Shown here in pieces: positions 23,117-30,605 of a stretch of 64,000 bases of DNA (positions within the stretch are counted from its first letter, which is position 1; each line of letters begins with the position of its first letter). Origin of the DNA: a virus; the IMG/VR virus record IMGVR_UViG_3300031963_000072, positions 17,921 to 81,920 of that record. One strand, 5' to 3'. The notes under the pieces are model-generated. The model was not told where the DNA came from. It did no database searches and worked only from the letters and a program-made list of their open reading frames with translations. Made by a program: the position numbers and the translations under genes.

Positions 23117-24323
23117 TGATCTTTATGCCTCTTCGTCTAAATGTTTCTGCTACTCTTACTTTATATTTCTTGTAGTAGTCGCTTTGCAACTTCTCAAGTA
23201 GGTCTTGATGACTTTGAAGGAATGGAAACTTCTGCATGAACAACGAGACAGCACCCATTTTTGCAGATCTGTCAACTTCTGGATTGTATGCGTCGAGAGC
23301 TTGCCCTTGCCCAAAAAGTTTGTCATTTACGAAATCTAAAAATACTGAGTCTATCTGCGAGTCATCAAGGTGATCCGACATTAGCTGAAGTATGCCAACG
23401 AAGGAATCGAGGAGTTGCAATTCATTACCTACTGGTTCCTCGCCGAATATTAGCGAGAATATTTCTTTCTTGGTCCTGGCATAAGTAGAAGAACTGGTTG
23501 GGATCTCTTTGAATGCTCTCATTCCGTTCACAATGACGGGAGAACCATCGGGCAAAAACTGTTGCTCAGCATTCGCTCTGAGCCCTCTGTCGACTGAAAA
23601 AGACAGTAGAGAAAGAGGTGAAGTCCTCTTTGCCACTTTTATTGCCTCTGGGGGCTCAAGTGGACTTTTAGGAGTTAGAACTACAGCATCAATCTGCGTG
23701 GAAGCCGCTTTTGCAAGACCCCTGAGAATGTACTTATGAAAAACTCCCTTGATACCAGACTTGATGTCTTCCCAAGAAGAAGAATGACCGAACTTAGAAA
23801 ATTCATCGGGACCTCCTGTTTTTCCATATTCGACTCCTTCGAAATCGATTTGTACATTAATAGGAGAATCTAGGTTCTTTGATTTGTAAGAAAAAAGAGA
23901 ATTAATTTGGTGACCTTCCCCTTGATCTTCTTTATTTTGTCCTATGTAAGTCACGTTGGGAGTTATTGACCTTCCCTGTACTTTGGCAAGAAGATCAAAT
24001 ATTGTCTTTAGCTTTTCGTGAGGAACAGTTAAGTCTATGTCGCCAACAGTAGGTTTGTACTCTACGAACTCTTCATCAGACATCTGCTTGTTAAAAAGGT
24101 GCTCTGAAGATCCGTTAAACGCCTGACCTGAAGAGAGAAGAGAATCTCTTGTCTTCGAAGGCCAGATCGGCTCTCCAAACACCTTGTTGTGCATGTCGTC
24201 AAGCTTCTTAAGAGCATCCAGAAAATGTCTAGTGAACTCAGCTCTGCTTATGCTTCTGAAGTCTGGTTTTCCTGCCTTCTGGTATTTTCCTTCTACGTCT
24301 TTTACTAGAACATTACCGCCCAT
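23109..24323 (-). CDS. Pol beta-superfamily nucleotidyltransferase-like protein
   Basis: A 404-residue protein. GSSEHLF near 72-78 followed by VGDIDLTVP near 93-101 fits the G-S...D-x-D metal site of the Pol beta/MNT nucleotidyltransferase superfamily, with a third acid in INVQIDFEG. The region after about residue 180 (SWEDIKSGIKGVFHKYIL, later LLDSFVGILQLMSDHL) is helical and may bind substrate. Substrate unknown: tRNA, nucleotide or protein transfer are all possible. It overlaps the ligase/NMNAT-like fusion by eight bases and has AAGGA before its ATG, so the two nucleotidyltransferases and the phosphoesterase form one operon. Confidence 0.65.
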   Translation of the reverse strand: MGGNVLVKDVEGKYQKAGKPDFRSISRAEFTRHFLDALKKLDDMHNKVFGEPIWPSKTRDSLLSSGQAFNGSSEHLFNKQMSDEEFVEYKPTVGDIDLTVPHEKLKTIFDLLAKVQGRSITPNVTYIGQNKEDQGEGHQINSLFSYKSKNLDSPINVQIDFEGVEYGKTGGPDEFSKFGHSSSWEDIKSGIKGVFHKYILRGLAKAASTQIDAVVLTPKSPLEPPEAIKVAKRTSPLSLLSFSVDRGLRANAEQQFLPDGSPVIVNGMRAFKEIPTSSSTYARTKKEIFSLIFGEEPVGNELQLLDSFVGILQLMSDHLDDSQIDSVFLDFVNDKLFGQGQALDAYNPEVDRSAKMGAVSLFMQKFPFLQSHQDLLEKLQSDYYKKYKVRVAETFRRRGIKINA

Positions 24324-24359
24324 TCTTGTATCCTTCGTCTGATAACTATGAAGGTAATG

Positions 24360-25295
24360 TCAGAGGGTAGGAATAAATTCAACTGGATTTCTTTCCCGAG
24401 GAACATATACGACGTTATTGATTCCTCTGACCTCTTGATTATAAGACTTCTCAGGAACAAGAACCTTCACGCCATGTTTAGCATATTCTGCAGCATGCTT
24501 TGCAGAATCGTCTATCGCGAAATATTTACCCGTACTATAGAAGACTTGTTTAGAAAGCCAAATAAACTTTTCTGGAGCAAAAGCAACCCCATCTGCATCG
24601 ATATCGTTTCTCTTGAGCCAGGTATAAGTGTCATAGAAGCACGCAAGCTCATTTGACGGTCTCGACGTAAGGATCTGAATCCAGAAACCCTTGTCTTTGA
24701 GATAGTTTAGTAGATCGATATAGACCTCGTCACGCTCGAGCATCGCAAGACCATGACAGTCCATAAACTCTTTGAAATATCCTTCGCTATTAACGCCGAG
24801 GCGTTTGAATTCTCGAACGTTATAGTACTCATCACTCTCAGGATCTATGAAATGGCCGCACTTTTTAGAAGACCACTCGCAGAACGACTTTCTGAAGTTT
24901 GCAAGAACATCATCCATGTCAAAAATAGCAACTGGCTGACCTTGCCACCGCCTGCCAGACAGCCTATGCCTGTAGTGGAGGAAGTCATCCTTTTGACTCA
25001 GAGCAGCTGCAAAATTATTCCCATCAATTTCCCAGAGGTTTAGGATGGCAAGAATATAACGATATGCATCAACAGTCTTATAAAGAATCTTAGCCTTATC
25101 AACAGGCTCAGAAGCACAACGGTGATCTTTGTAATTAACAGACTCAACGATACCTGTCGCCTCTGAATGAAGAGCAAGCACAAGAGTCTTTAATTGTTCT
25201 TCTCTTTGCTCATTAGTAAGGCTGGTGGCCTCGAAGAAAAGGTCCGAGAATGCTTTTTGAGCCTCTAAAGATTCGCTTAGATTTGACCAATTCAT
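24360..25295 (-). CDS. MazG-like domain fused to HAD-family hydrolase
   Basis: A 311-residue fusion. Residues 1-110 are all-alpha and resemble MazG/dUTPase-2 nucleotide pyrophosphohydrolases (HSEATGIVESV, VDAYRYILAILNL, KDDFLHYRHRL). From about 120 a HAD domain begins with FDMDDVLANF (nucleophile Asp, acid Asp two residues later), continues with LTSRPS (motif II) and ends with FAIDDSAKHA (motif IV), similar to 5'(3')-deoxyribonucleotidases. The product could both cleave dNTPs and dephosphorylate dNMPs, cleaning the nucleotide pool. ATG at 25295 is used; the longer frame begins at TTG. The next gene upstream is another MazG-like protein. Confidence 0.72.
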   Translation of the reverse strand: MNWSNLSESLEAQKAFSDLFFEATSLTNEQREEQLKTLVLALHSEATGIVESVNYKDHRCASEPVDKAKILYKTVDAYRYILAILNLWEIDGNNFAAALSQKDDFLHYRHRLSGRRWQGQPVAIFDMDDVLANFRKSFCEWSSKKCGHFIDPESDEYYNVREFKRLGVNSEGYFKEFMDCHGLAMLERDEVYIDLLNYLKDKGFWIQILTSRPSNELACFYDTYTWLKRNDIDADGVAFAPEKFIWLSKQVFYSTGKYFAIDDSAKHAAEYAKHGVKVLVPEKSYNQEVRGINNVVYVPRERNPVEFIPTL

Positions 25296-25672
25296 CAATA
25301 ATCTTTCTTTAGTCTGTCGTGGATTATTCCATCTTTTCTAACGTAAGCATGAAACAACTCATCAGCATCAATTCCAAGCATCACAAGAACTGACAGGAAG
25401 TAGTTAAAAGCGTCAACATACTCCTCAAGGAAAGCCTCGTGGTCGAAGTCTGCAACTTCTGTGGTCCTGTGAGGCTTCCAGTTCTTGAGGTGAGCAAGTG
25501 ACTCAAACATTTCCTCTACACCCTTTAGAACGGTATCTCTCACGACTTGCTGAGATTCTTTCTTGGAGATGTCGACAGGCCAGTCTTGCAACACAGCAGG
25601 CCTCTTCTCTGCCAAATCTTTCATAAACTTCTCTCGAAGCTGAAGCATTTTTGTTAACTTACAACTATCCAT
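25295..25672 (-). CDS. MazG/dUTPase-2-like nucleotide pyrophosphohydrolase
   Basis: A 125-residue all-alpha protein. VVRDTVLKGVEEMFESL and WKPHRTTEV are followed by FLEEYVDAFNYFLSVLVMLG, where E-E-x-x-D-x-x-x-Y would bind magnesium and the nucleotide, and KDGIIHDRLKKDY ends the domain. Members cleave NTPs or dUTP to the monophosphate and pyrophosphate. It overlaps the MazG-HAD fusion, to which its fold is similar, suggesting duplication followed by fusion. It is transcribed away from the plus-strand gene at 25726, with a promoter between them. Confidence 0.75.
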   Translation of the reverse strand: MDSCKLTKMLQLREKFMKDLAEKRPAVLQDWPVDISKKESQQVVRDTVLKGVEEMFESLAHLKNWKPHRTTEVADFDHEAFLEEYVDAFNYFLSVLVMLGIDADELFHAYVRKDGIIHDRLKKDY

Positions 25673-25681
25673 GTCTCAAAC

Positions 25682-25711
25682 ATCATATAAAAGAGAACTG
25701 TTATAGTACAA
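25682..25711 (-). promoter_or_regulatory. Candidate sigma70-type promoter
   Basis: Minus-strand TTGTAC, 18 bases, TATGAT, in the divergent gap between the MazG-like gene and the plus-strand zinc-ribbon gene. The -10 lies about ten bases before the MazG-like start, leaving a very short leader. Confidence 0.35.
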
Positions 25712-25725
25712 TGATATTTATTGAC

Positions 25726-26064
25726 ATGAAACTTAGCATCAGACAAATTCTACAAGAGCGCTTTGGAGATCCAATAGGAAGTTATGCGGGAGATGCACCT
25801 GCAGGTGTAAGGAGCATAGAAGAAGAGCACTGCCCTCAATGCGGCATGGAAGACTGTGAGTGTGATCACACAAACGAGGCAGATTCATGCAATCAGTGCG
25901 GCTACATGGAAGTTGAAGGATCGTGTGGATGCACGCACGAAATCTCAGAAGCAAAGAAGAAGCGTGGACTTTGGGCAAACATTCATGCAAGAAGGAAAGC
26001 CGGTAAGCGTCCGAAACGCCCGGGTGAAAAGGGATATCCAAAGACGCTTGACGTTGACAAATGA
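25726..26064 (+). CDS. Tagged zinc-binding protein on the opposite strand
   Basis: A 112-residue protein and the only plus-strand gene before 59 kb. MKLSIRQILQE is a tag-like start; an earlier ATG at 25711 in the same frame is possible. Two Cys-rich modules follow (HCPQCGMEDCECDH and SCNQCGYMEVEGSCGCTH), probably zinc ribbons. The basic C-terminus has GLWANIHARRKAGKRPKRPG, a pattern I recall at the ends of other phage proteins. A strong terminator follows the stop directly. Independent promoter, opposite strand and own terminator give it the layout of a moron-type insertion. Function unknown. Confidence 0.65.
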   Translation: MKLSIRQILQERFGDPIGSYAGDAPAGVRSIEEEHCPQCGMEDCECDHTNEADSCNQCGYMEVEGSCGCTHEISEAKKKRGLWANIHARRKAGKRPKRPGEKGYPKTLDVDK

Positions 26065-26098
26065 GAAACGGCCTCGAAAGAGGCCGTTTCAGTTTTTG
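26065..26098 (+). terminator. Rho-independent terminator, likely bidirectional
   Basis: Perfect 11-base-pair stem GAAACGGCCTC / GAGGCCGTTTC with a GAAA tetraloop and a T5 run after it on the plus strand. It starts right after the plus-strand stop and lies between two convergent genes. Confidence 0.85.
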
Positions 26099-26102
26099 CT
26101 TC

Positions 26103-26672
26103 TTACTTTTTCTTTTTCTTTGCTTTTGACTTCTTTACAACAGCCCATGACTTAGAAGGATTGGCCGAGTTGACTCGTGCCATCGCCCATTGATGTTGAG
26201 ACATTCCTTTGCGTGAACCGCTGGTCGCCCACGCAGCAAGGCCCTTCTTGTATTCAGCCTCTACGGATCCTGGTGTGAGACCACGTTTCTCAGCCTTCTT
26301 ACGAAGTGTCTCTTTTGTCTTTGCTGAAAGAGCCTCGTTAATCAGTTCGGATACAAGATCCTGCAAAAGTTCAAATCCTTCATTTACAGATTCAGAGTCT
26401 GAACGTGGCTTGTTTTTAAATCCTGGCTTCTCACGCTCTTTTTCTTCCATGTCGGCACGTAGCTCGTATGCACGCTTCCTGTCTGCAGGATTATCACTCT
26501 TTGCGAGCTCTTTAGCCTTATCGAGTTCTTGATCACGCTTAGTACCTTGCTTTGCGCCGTACTGCCTTGGATGAGGCCTGTCTTCAGGATCAACTCTCTT
26601 GCTAGCTTGTTCAAAGACATCTCTAATGAGATCTCTTAGATCTTCTTCTGTCAGAGTTAATTCTTGGTCCAT
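26103..26672 (-). CDS. Tagged basic protein, unknown function
   Basis: A 189-residue protein. The N-terminus includes LTEEDLRDLIRDVFEQAS, a tag-like helix. A charged, likely disordered stretch follows. Around 100-115 is a second similar helix, LLQDLVSELINEALSAK. The C-terminal domain (about 118-175) has LRKKAEKRGLTPGSV and KGLAAWATSGSRKGMSQHQW followed by A-M-A-R-V, a motif I recall in small DUF proteins of T4-like phages. The end is lysine-rich. The duplicated helix could mark a second protease cut. Nucleic acid binding is likely from charge; function is unknown. Confidence 0.65.
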   Translation of the reverse strand: MDQELTLTEEDLRDLIRDVFEQASKRVDPEDRPHPRQYGAKQGTKRDQELDKAKELAKSDNPADRKRAYELRADMEEKEREKPGFKNKPRSDSESVNEGFELLQDLVSELINEALSAKTKETLRKKAEKRGLTPGSVEAEYKKGLAAWATSGSRKGMSQHQWAMARVNSANPSKSWAVVKKSKAKKKKK

Positions 26673-26678
26673 GATAAA

Positions 26679-27281
26679 TCACTTCTCGCTGGGCCACTTG
26701 CCCGTGGCCTTGTGCATCATCCACGCTGCAGCTGCCTCGGGATCGTCTGCCCATTTCTCAACCTTCTTCACCTTATCCTTAAAGGTCTTGGTTCCCTTGA
26801 GGATCTTCTGCGCAGTCTTCTTTGAAGGTCCCTTCTTCTTGGCTTCAGCGTGCATGCCGTGCTCTTCTTCGTAGGCTTGCATCTTAGCATCACCCGTGAG
26901 GTATCCGTGAACCTGCTGGAGGTTCTCGTGCGCAACTGCAAGGTGGTTCTGAACCCAACCAGGAAGCTGATCATCACCGTCGAGAAGCTCACACACCTCA
27001 TATGCCATCTCCTTCATGGATGCGAGCTGAGACTTAGCCATGTAGCCTTCGTCGTCGTGGGCCTCACCGTGCTCTGAACCGTGGAGGAAGCGGTCGTCAT
27101 CATCGAAGTCGACAGCAGGCTCATGTTCGTCGCCAGCAACATAACCCCAGTTACCGCTCTTCCACGCGGCCATCTCGTCCTCAGTGATGCGATTCATCGC
27201 CTCTGAGAGTTGTTTCTTCGGCTGTGATTTGCTTACTTCCTCTGCGATGAGTTTACGGAGCATCGTTGCTGTGAGTTTCAT
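26679..27281 (-). CDS. Tagged helical protein, possible internal head protein
   Basis: A 200-residue protein. MKLTATMLRKLIAEEVSK at the start ends in I-A-E, exactly the residues before the cut in T4 internal proteins such as IPIII. An Asp/His-rich region follows (about 55-80), then a helical domain with EGYMAKSQLASMKEMAYEV and LPGWVQNHLAVAHENLQQV, recalled from uncharacterised T4-like phage proteins. A basic tail with AAAAWMMHKATGKWP ends it. ATGA overlap with the Dps-like gene. Packaging is inferred from the tag; no biochemical role is evident. Confidence 0.68.
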   Translation of the reverse strand: MKLTATMLRKLIAEEVSKSQPKKQLSEAMNRITEDEMAAWKSGNWGYVAGDEHEPAVDFDDDDRFLHGSEHGEAHDDEGYMAKSQLASMKEMAYEVCELLDGDDQLPGWVQNHLAVAHENLQQVHGYLTGDAKMQAYEEEHGMHAEAKKKGPSKKTAQKILKGTKTFKDKVKKVEKWADDPEAAAAWMMHKATGKWPSEK

Positions 27282-27829
27282 TGTGGCATTATCCTTTGCT
27301 TGAGAAGGTAGATGTGTCCTTCGTGCTTGTCCTCGATTCCGGCGAGGAGATTGTCGAGACCACGTGTGAGAGTTCCGCAGGCCTTCATGTGCTCAACGAG
27401 GTGAGCAACAACTTTCAGGAAATTCATCTCTGCGAGATAGGAACGCTTGGCCAGCTCGGTGGGTTGCGGAATTGTGGATGTCATGCCGTATCCCTGAATG
27501 AGCTTGCAGAGTTGATTGTGGAGAAGCGCGATGTCGACGTTTGCCGTGGATCCAAGTCCGATTGCCTTCTCAGCGATGGAATCGATCTCTCCTGTGACAC
27601 CCTCGTAAAGGCGGGAGAAGAGTAAGTGGTCGCCATAGAAGGGATCGCCTTTTGTCGTCCAGTGGTGGTTCTGGTGCACAGATGCGAGGAACTTGAGGTT
27701 TGCGAGGAGCACAGAGAGTTCTGGGTAGGGAACTCCTCCCCATTCAGCAACCATGTTGTCGGTAACAATTCCAAGATTGGGCTCCACTACGAGAGCCATT
27801 TCAAGAGTTTCTACGAGTCTTCTCTTCAT
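27278..27829 (-). CDS. Dps/ferritin-like protein
   Basis: A 183-residue ferritin-fold protein. The ferroxidase residues follow Dps spacing exactly: His56, His68 (12 apart), Asp83 (15 further) and Glu87 (4 further), in NHHWTTKGDPFYGDHLLF and EIDSIAEKAIGLG. Dps oxidises and stores iron between subunits of a 12-mer and shields DNA from oxidative damage. The start sits seven bases below the upstream gene. With the superoxide dismutase homologue it is the second oxidative-stress function encoded here. It might protect packaged or replicating DNA, or the infected cell; the sequence cannot decide which. Confidence 0.82.
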   Translation of the reverse strand: MKRRLVETLEMALVVEPNLGIVTDNMVAEWGGVPYPELSVLLANLKFLASVHQNHHWTTKGDPFYGDHLLFSRLYEGVTGEIDSIAEKAIGLGSTANVDIALLHNQLCKLIQGYGMTSTIPQPTELAKRSYLAEMNFLKVVAHLVEHMKACGTLTRGLDNLLAGIEDKHEGHIYLLKQRIMPQ

Positions 27830-27836
27830 TACATTC

Positions 27837-28982
27837 TCACTTCAAAGTAAGGTTAAAGCTGACTGAATCGAGGGCAGCTCCTGGTCCCCACGAGAGACGG
27901 TAGGGCTCTCCCTCGAGTGCCTGACGCTTGTTCCAAGAGTCTACGTAACGATCGAGAGCGTTCTCAGCCGTGACAGTCATCTTACCACCAGGGACTTTCG
28001 CATTTACAGGAATGAGCGTCTCCTTGTGGTTGCCCTCACCGAGGCGATACTTCTTGATGCCAGCTGGAACAGAGGCCTTACGAATGCTGAAGACCTTCTC
28101 AGCTTCTTCGATGTACTGAGAATTGGAAAGACTGGATTCTACCAGGTCGGCCGCAGGATCATTTCTGTCTTCAATGACAGGCAAGACTGCATCGTCGAGG
28201 TGAGATTCACGAAGCAAGCGGGCTGCTATAGCCTTGAGCGACCCCTCTCCGAGAACTTCCTCTTCACGAGCTTTTATGCAGTCATAAATGCATTTGAGAA
28301 GTTTCTCCCTGTCCAACTTAACTCCTGTAGTAGAGTAATGGCTGGCAACTACTCGTGTCGCGACCGTCTCTTCCCAATTTCCTTCGATATTACCGCCGTA
28401 TTCTTTACAAAGCTTGCTTGCAAGTCTTTCGTACCAGCTATCTGGTAAGTCTTTACCTGTGCTGCGGGTCTTGACTGCATCTCCAAGTGGCTCTTCTCCA
28501 TACATGTCAAATGGTTCTTCAACAGGTTTGACGTTTGGGAGACCTGATTCTTGTAGCCTCTTTTGTTTCACTATTGTCAATAGCTGATCATCATTAGGGA
28601 ACTTCCTGATAGACTCTTTTAAAGATCCGTAAGGAAGGCGTTTTGCTACTGCACATCTTACTGAAGAAGAAGGATCACTGAGAAGTCTCTCAGCAAGTCT
28701 TATTGGAAGCAATCTAGCTGCAAGCTTTCTTACTTCTGAGTGCTTGCTCATTAAAGCTTCCACCAAGATAGACGTTTTTGCAGACTTGTAGTCCGTCTGA
28801 CCCGTTGATTCAAAAAAATCCAGCTGTTCATTTGCAGCTTCCGCGACTCTCTCGCAACTTTTGGAGACCATGACGGGAGGGCCAAAAACGCGAAAGAGCT
28901 CGTCGCGAATTGCTGAATTCTTCTGTTCTTCTTTTATCGTTATCTTTGCTACTCGCTGCAGCTCTTCAAGCTTCAGATCCAT
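27837..28982 (-). CDS. Large unknown protein with HEAT-like helices
   Basis: A 381-residue protein. An N-terminal charged helix (MDLKLEELQRVAKITIKEEQ) resembles the tags. Residues about 70-130 have repeated helical units (LVEALMSKHSEVRKLAARLL, LLSDPSSSVRCAVAKRL), as in HEAT or ARM repeats that bind proteins. The C-terminal half includes LPDSWYERLASKLCKEYGG and ends in a beta-like segment with LSWGPGAALDSV. I recall close relatives in other large phages, always uncharacterised. No catalytic motif found. It is the gene directly upstream of the Dps-like gene. Confidence 0.62.
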   Translation of the reverse strand: MDLKLEELQRVAKITIKEEQKNSAIRDELFRVFGPPVMVSKSCERVAEAANEQLDFFESTGQTDYKSAKTSILVEALMSKHSEVRKLAARLLPIRLAERLLSDPSSSVRCAVAKRLPYGSLKESIRKFPNDDQLLTIVKQKRLQESGLPNVKPVEEPFDMYGEEPLGDAVKTRSTGKDLPDSWYERLASKLCKEYGGNIEGNWEETVATRVVASHYSTTGVKLDREKLLKCIYDCIKAREEEVLGEGSLKAIAARLLRESHLDDAVLPVIEDRNDPAADLVESSLSNSQYIEEAEKVFSIRKASVPAGIKKYRLGEGNHKETLIPVNAKVPGGKMTVTAENALDRYVDSWNKRQALEGEPYRLSWGPGAALDSVSFNLTLK

Positions 28983-29032
28983 ATTGAAAAGACTCCTAGT
29001 TTCTAAGTATTAAGCGCAAATGAAATCATACG

Positions 29033-29221
29033 CTATTTAGTGGACAACTTCATGTCTTTGGCCCACGAAGCTATCTTTTTCTTGGCGTCGTCTCTCACAA
29101 GAACGCTCTTTTTCTTAAATGCAGGATCGTCTAGAAGTTCTTCCGTATAGGATTCTTCAGGCTGTGAACCACTAATAGCCTTTCTAACAATCTCTCGCAG
29201 CTGTCCTAGAGTAATCTTCAT
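29033..29221 (-). CDS. Small tagged protein
   Basis: A 62-residue protein: MKITLGQLREIVRKAISG at the start (tag-like), then EELLDDPAFKKKSVLVRDD and a lysine-rich helix. I recall small proteins with the D-D-P-A-F-K-K-K-S-V segment in other phages. The ATG overlaps the HNH gene stop by four bases. It could be almost entirely a tag plus a short packaged peptide. Function unknown. Confidence 0.6.
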   Translation of the reverse strand: MKITLGQLREIVRKAISGSQPEESYTEELLDDPAFKKKSVLVRDDAKKKIASWAKDMKLSTK

Positions 29222-29757
29222 GAATAGTAACTATTAAACTGAAAGAAAGAAGACCAGTCAGGGTGCCAAGTTCCAGTAGGACTCACATCCCAGAAATGAG
29301 TCATTAACGGGATAGAAGGCGGCTTCCTCAAATGCATCCCAGACTCAGAAAGAAGTCTCGATCCTTTTCTAATATTGCACTTTTTACAAGCAGAAACACA
29401 GTTCTTCCAGTCTGTAGTTCCGCCTTTAGAACGCGGAAGCACGTGGTCGATCGTGATGGTCTTGTAGTCCAGATTTATTCCGCAATATTGACATTGCCAG
29501 TTATCACGGTTAAATAAGACTCTTTTTCTAAAACGTGGAGTAGAGTACTTGCGTGTCACCCGTTCGAAGAGCCGAACGGTAGCAGGAACCCTATAGGCAC
29601 TACCGGGAGTCGTGTAGACATCATCCCACGCGCTAGGAGATTCTCCCACCGTAATTACCTCAGCCCTGCATTTAAACAGCAGATTGAGAGCACGAATAGA
29701 CGATACGAAGTTAAGTGGTGTCCAATCAGCATTGAGTAGGAGAACGTTTCTTTTCAT
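29218..29757 (-). CDS. HNH endonuclease
   Basis: A 179-residue HNH nuclease. The start MKRNVLLLNADWTPLNFV has an ideal AGGAG site upstream, so the longer frame is rejected. The HNH core is CQYCGINLDYKTITIDHVLP with RSKGGTTDWKNCVSACKKCN, giving two Cys pairs for structural zinc and His in DHV as the catalytic residue. The N-terminal region resembles the common McrA-like phage and bacterial group. It sits next to a DNA methyltransferase gene, which might suggest a restriction-modification pair, but solitary HNH enzymes with this start are widespread, so this is uncertain. Confidence 0.85.
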   Translation of the reverse strand: MKRNVLLLNADWTPLNFVSSIRALNLLFKCRAEVITVGESPSAWDDVYTTPGSAYRVPATVRLFERVTRKYSTPRFRKRVLFNRDNWQCQYCGINLDYKTITIDHVLPRSKGGTTDWKNCVSACKKCNIRKGSRLLSESGMHLRKPPSIPLMTHFWDVSPTGTWHPDWSSFFQFNSYYS

Positions 29758-29819
29758 TTCAGCTCCTAAGATCGGCGGCTTTGATGTAAATATCTTTCCG
29801 CTGATCGGCATCGAGGCCC

Positions 29820-30605
29820 TCATCGCTTTCTTTTCACGGTCCTCAAGTTTTCTACTGCATCATCAAAAATCTTTTCATCTTTCTCTATGCATATCCAGTT
29901 ACGCTTCAGGCCTTGAGCTGCATAAGCAGCTGTCATGGATCCACCAAAGGGATCCATGATCCAGTCACCCTCATTGGTGTTTGCGAGGATAGGGATCTCA
30001 AAAACCTGGAGTGGTTTCTGAGTGGGATGCACCTTTCCTGAAAAGATCTCAGTGATATCTGTCCAGACGTTTGTGCGCCTGTAGAACTCGCTCTTAGCGG
30101 GATACTTGGCGTTGTAACCAGCATATCCTCGCTTCGTGTCGAGGTAGGGAACATTGAAGGTAGCAGGCTTCTTGATGTTACCCTTCACCATGTACAGAAC
30201 TTCCTCACGGGTGGAGAGATAGTTGTGTTGTACTCCGTAGGCCCGCTTCTTGTGCCAAGTGATGAGGTTGGAGATTCGCATGGGCGTTTCGTACTCAACG
30301 CGGTGTGCATACTCAAAGAAAGGGCGGAAACCCGGAATACCGTATCCACCCCACACGTACATGGCACCACCGTCCATGATTAAATCGGAGAATGTGTTGG
30401 TCCATTCCACCATCCAATTTACGAACTTTTTCTGTCCGTCGTGCCACTTGTCCCACTCCTCATCGATGATGTTGCCGTAAGGAGGATCCGTGACGACTGC
30501 CTTCAGTTTGGAATCGCCGAGAACGTTCTTGATCTCATCGATCACCTCTTGTGAGGTGCAGTCGCCACAGATCGCCAGGCCGTCTTCGAATTTCTCAATC
30601 TTCAT
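29820..30605 (-). CDS. DNA methyltransferase (N6-adenine or N4-cytosine)
   Basis: A 261-residue amino-methyltransferase. Motif IV DPPYGN lies near residues 41-46 and motif I IMDPFGGSMTAAYAAQGLKR near 217-236, an order typical of beta-class enzymes. It transfers a methyl group from S-adenosylmethionine to an adenine or cytosine amino group. The size is that of a solitary phage methyltransferase. It could protect phage DNA from host restriction. Recognition sequence unknown. The start overlaps the upstream stop as ATGA, and the HNH nuclease follows after a 62-base gap. Confidence 0.88.
   Translation of the reverse strand: MKIEKFEDGLAICGDCTSQEVIDEIKNVLGDSKLKAVVTDPPYGNIIDEEWDKWHDGQKKFVNWMVEWTNTFSDLIMDGGAMYVWGGYGIPGFRPFFEYAHRVEYETPMRISNLITWHKKRAYGVQHNYLSTREEVLYMVKGNIKKPATFNVPYLDTKRGYAGYNAKYPAKSEFYRRTNVWTDITEIFSGKVHPTQKPLQVFEIPILANTNEGDWIMDPFGGSMTAAYAAQGLKRNWICIEKDEKIFDDAVENLRTVKRKR

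Noticed and set aside
29218-30605. Complete restriction-modification system from the HNH and methyltransferase genes
   Set aside because: The HNH protein is of a common solitary phage type and no specificity subunit is seen; adjacency alone is not enough.
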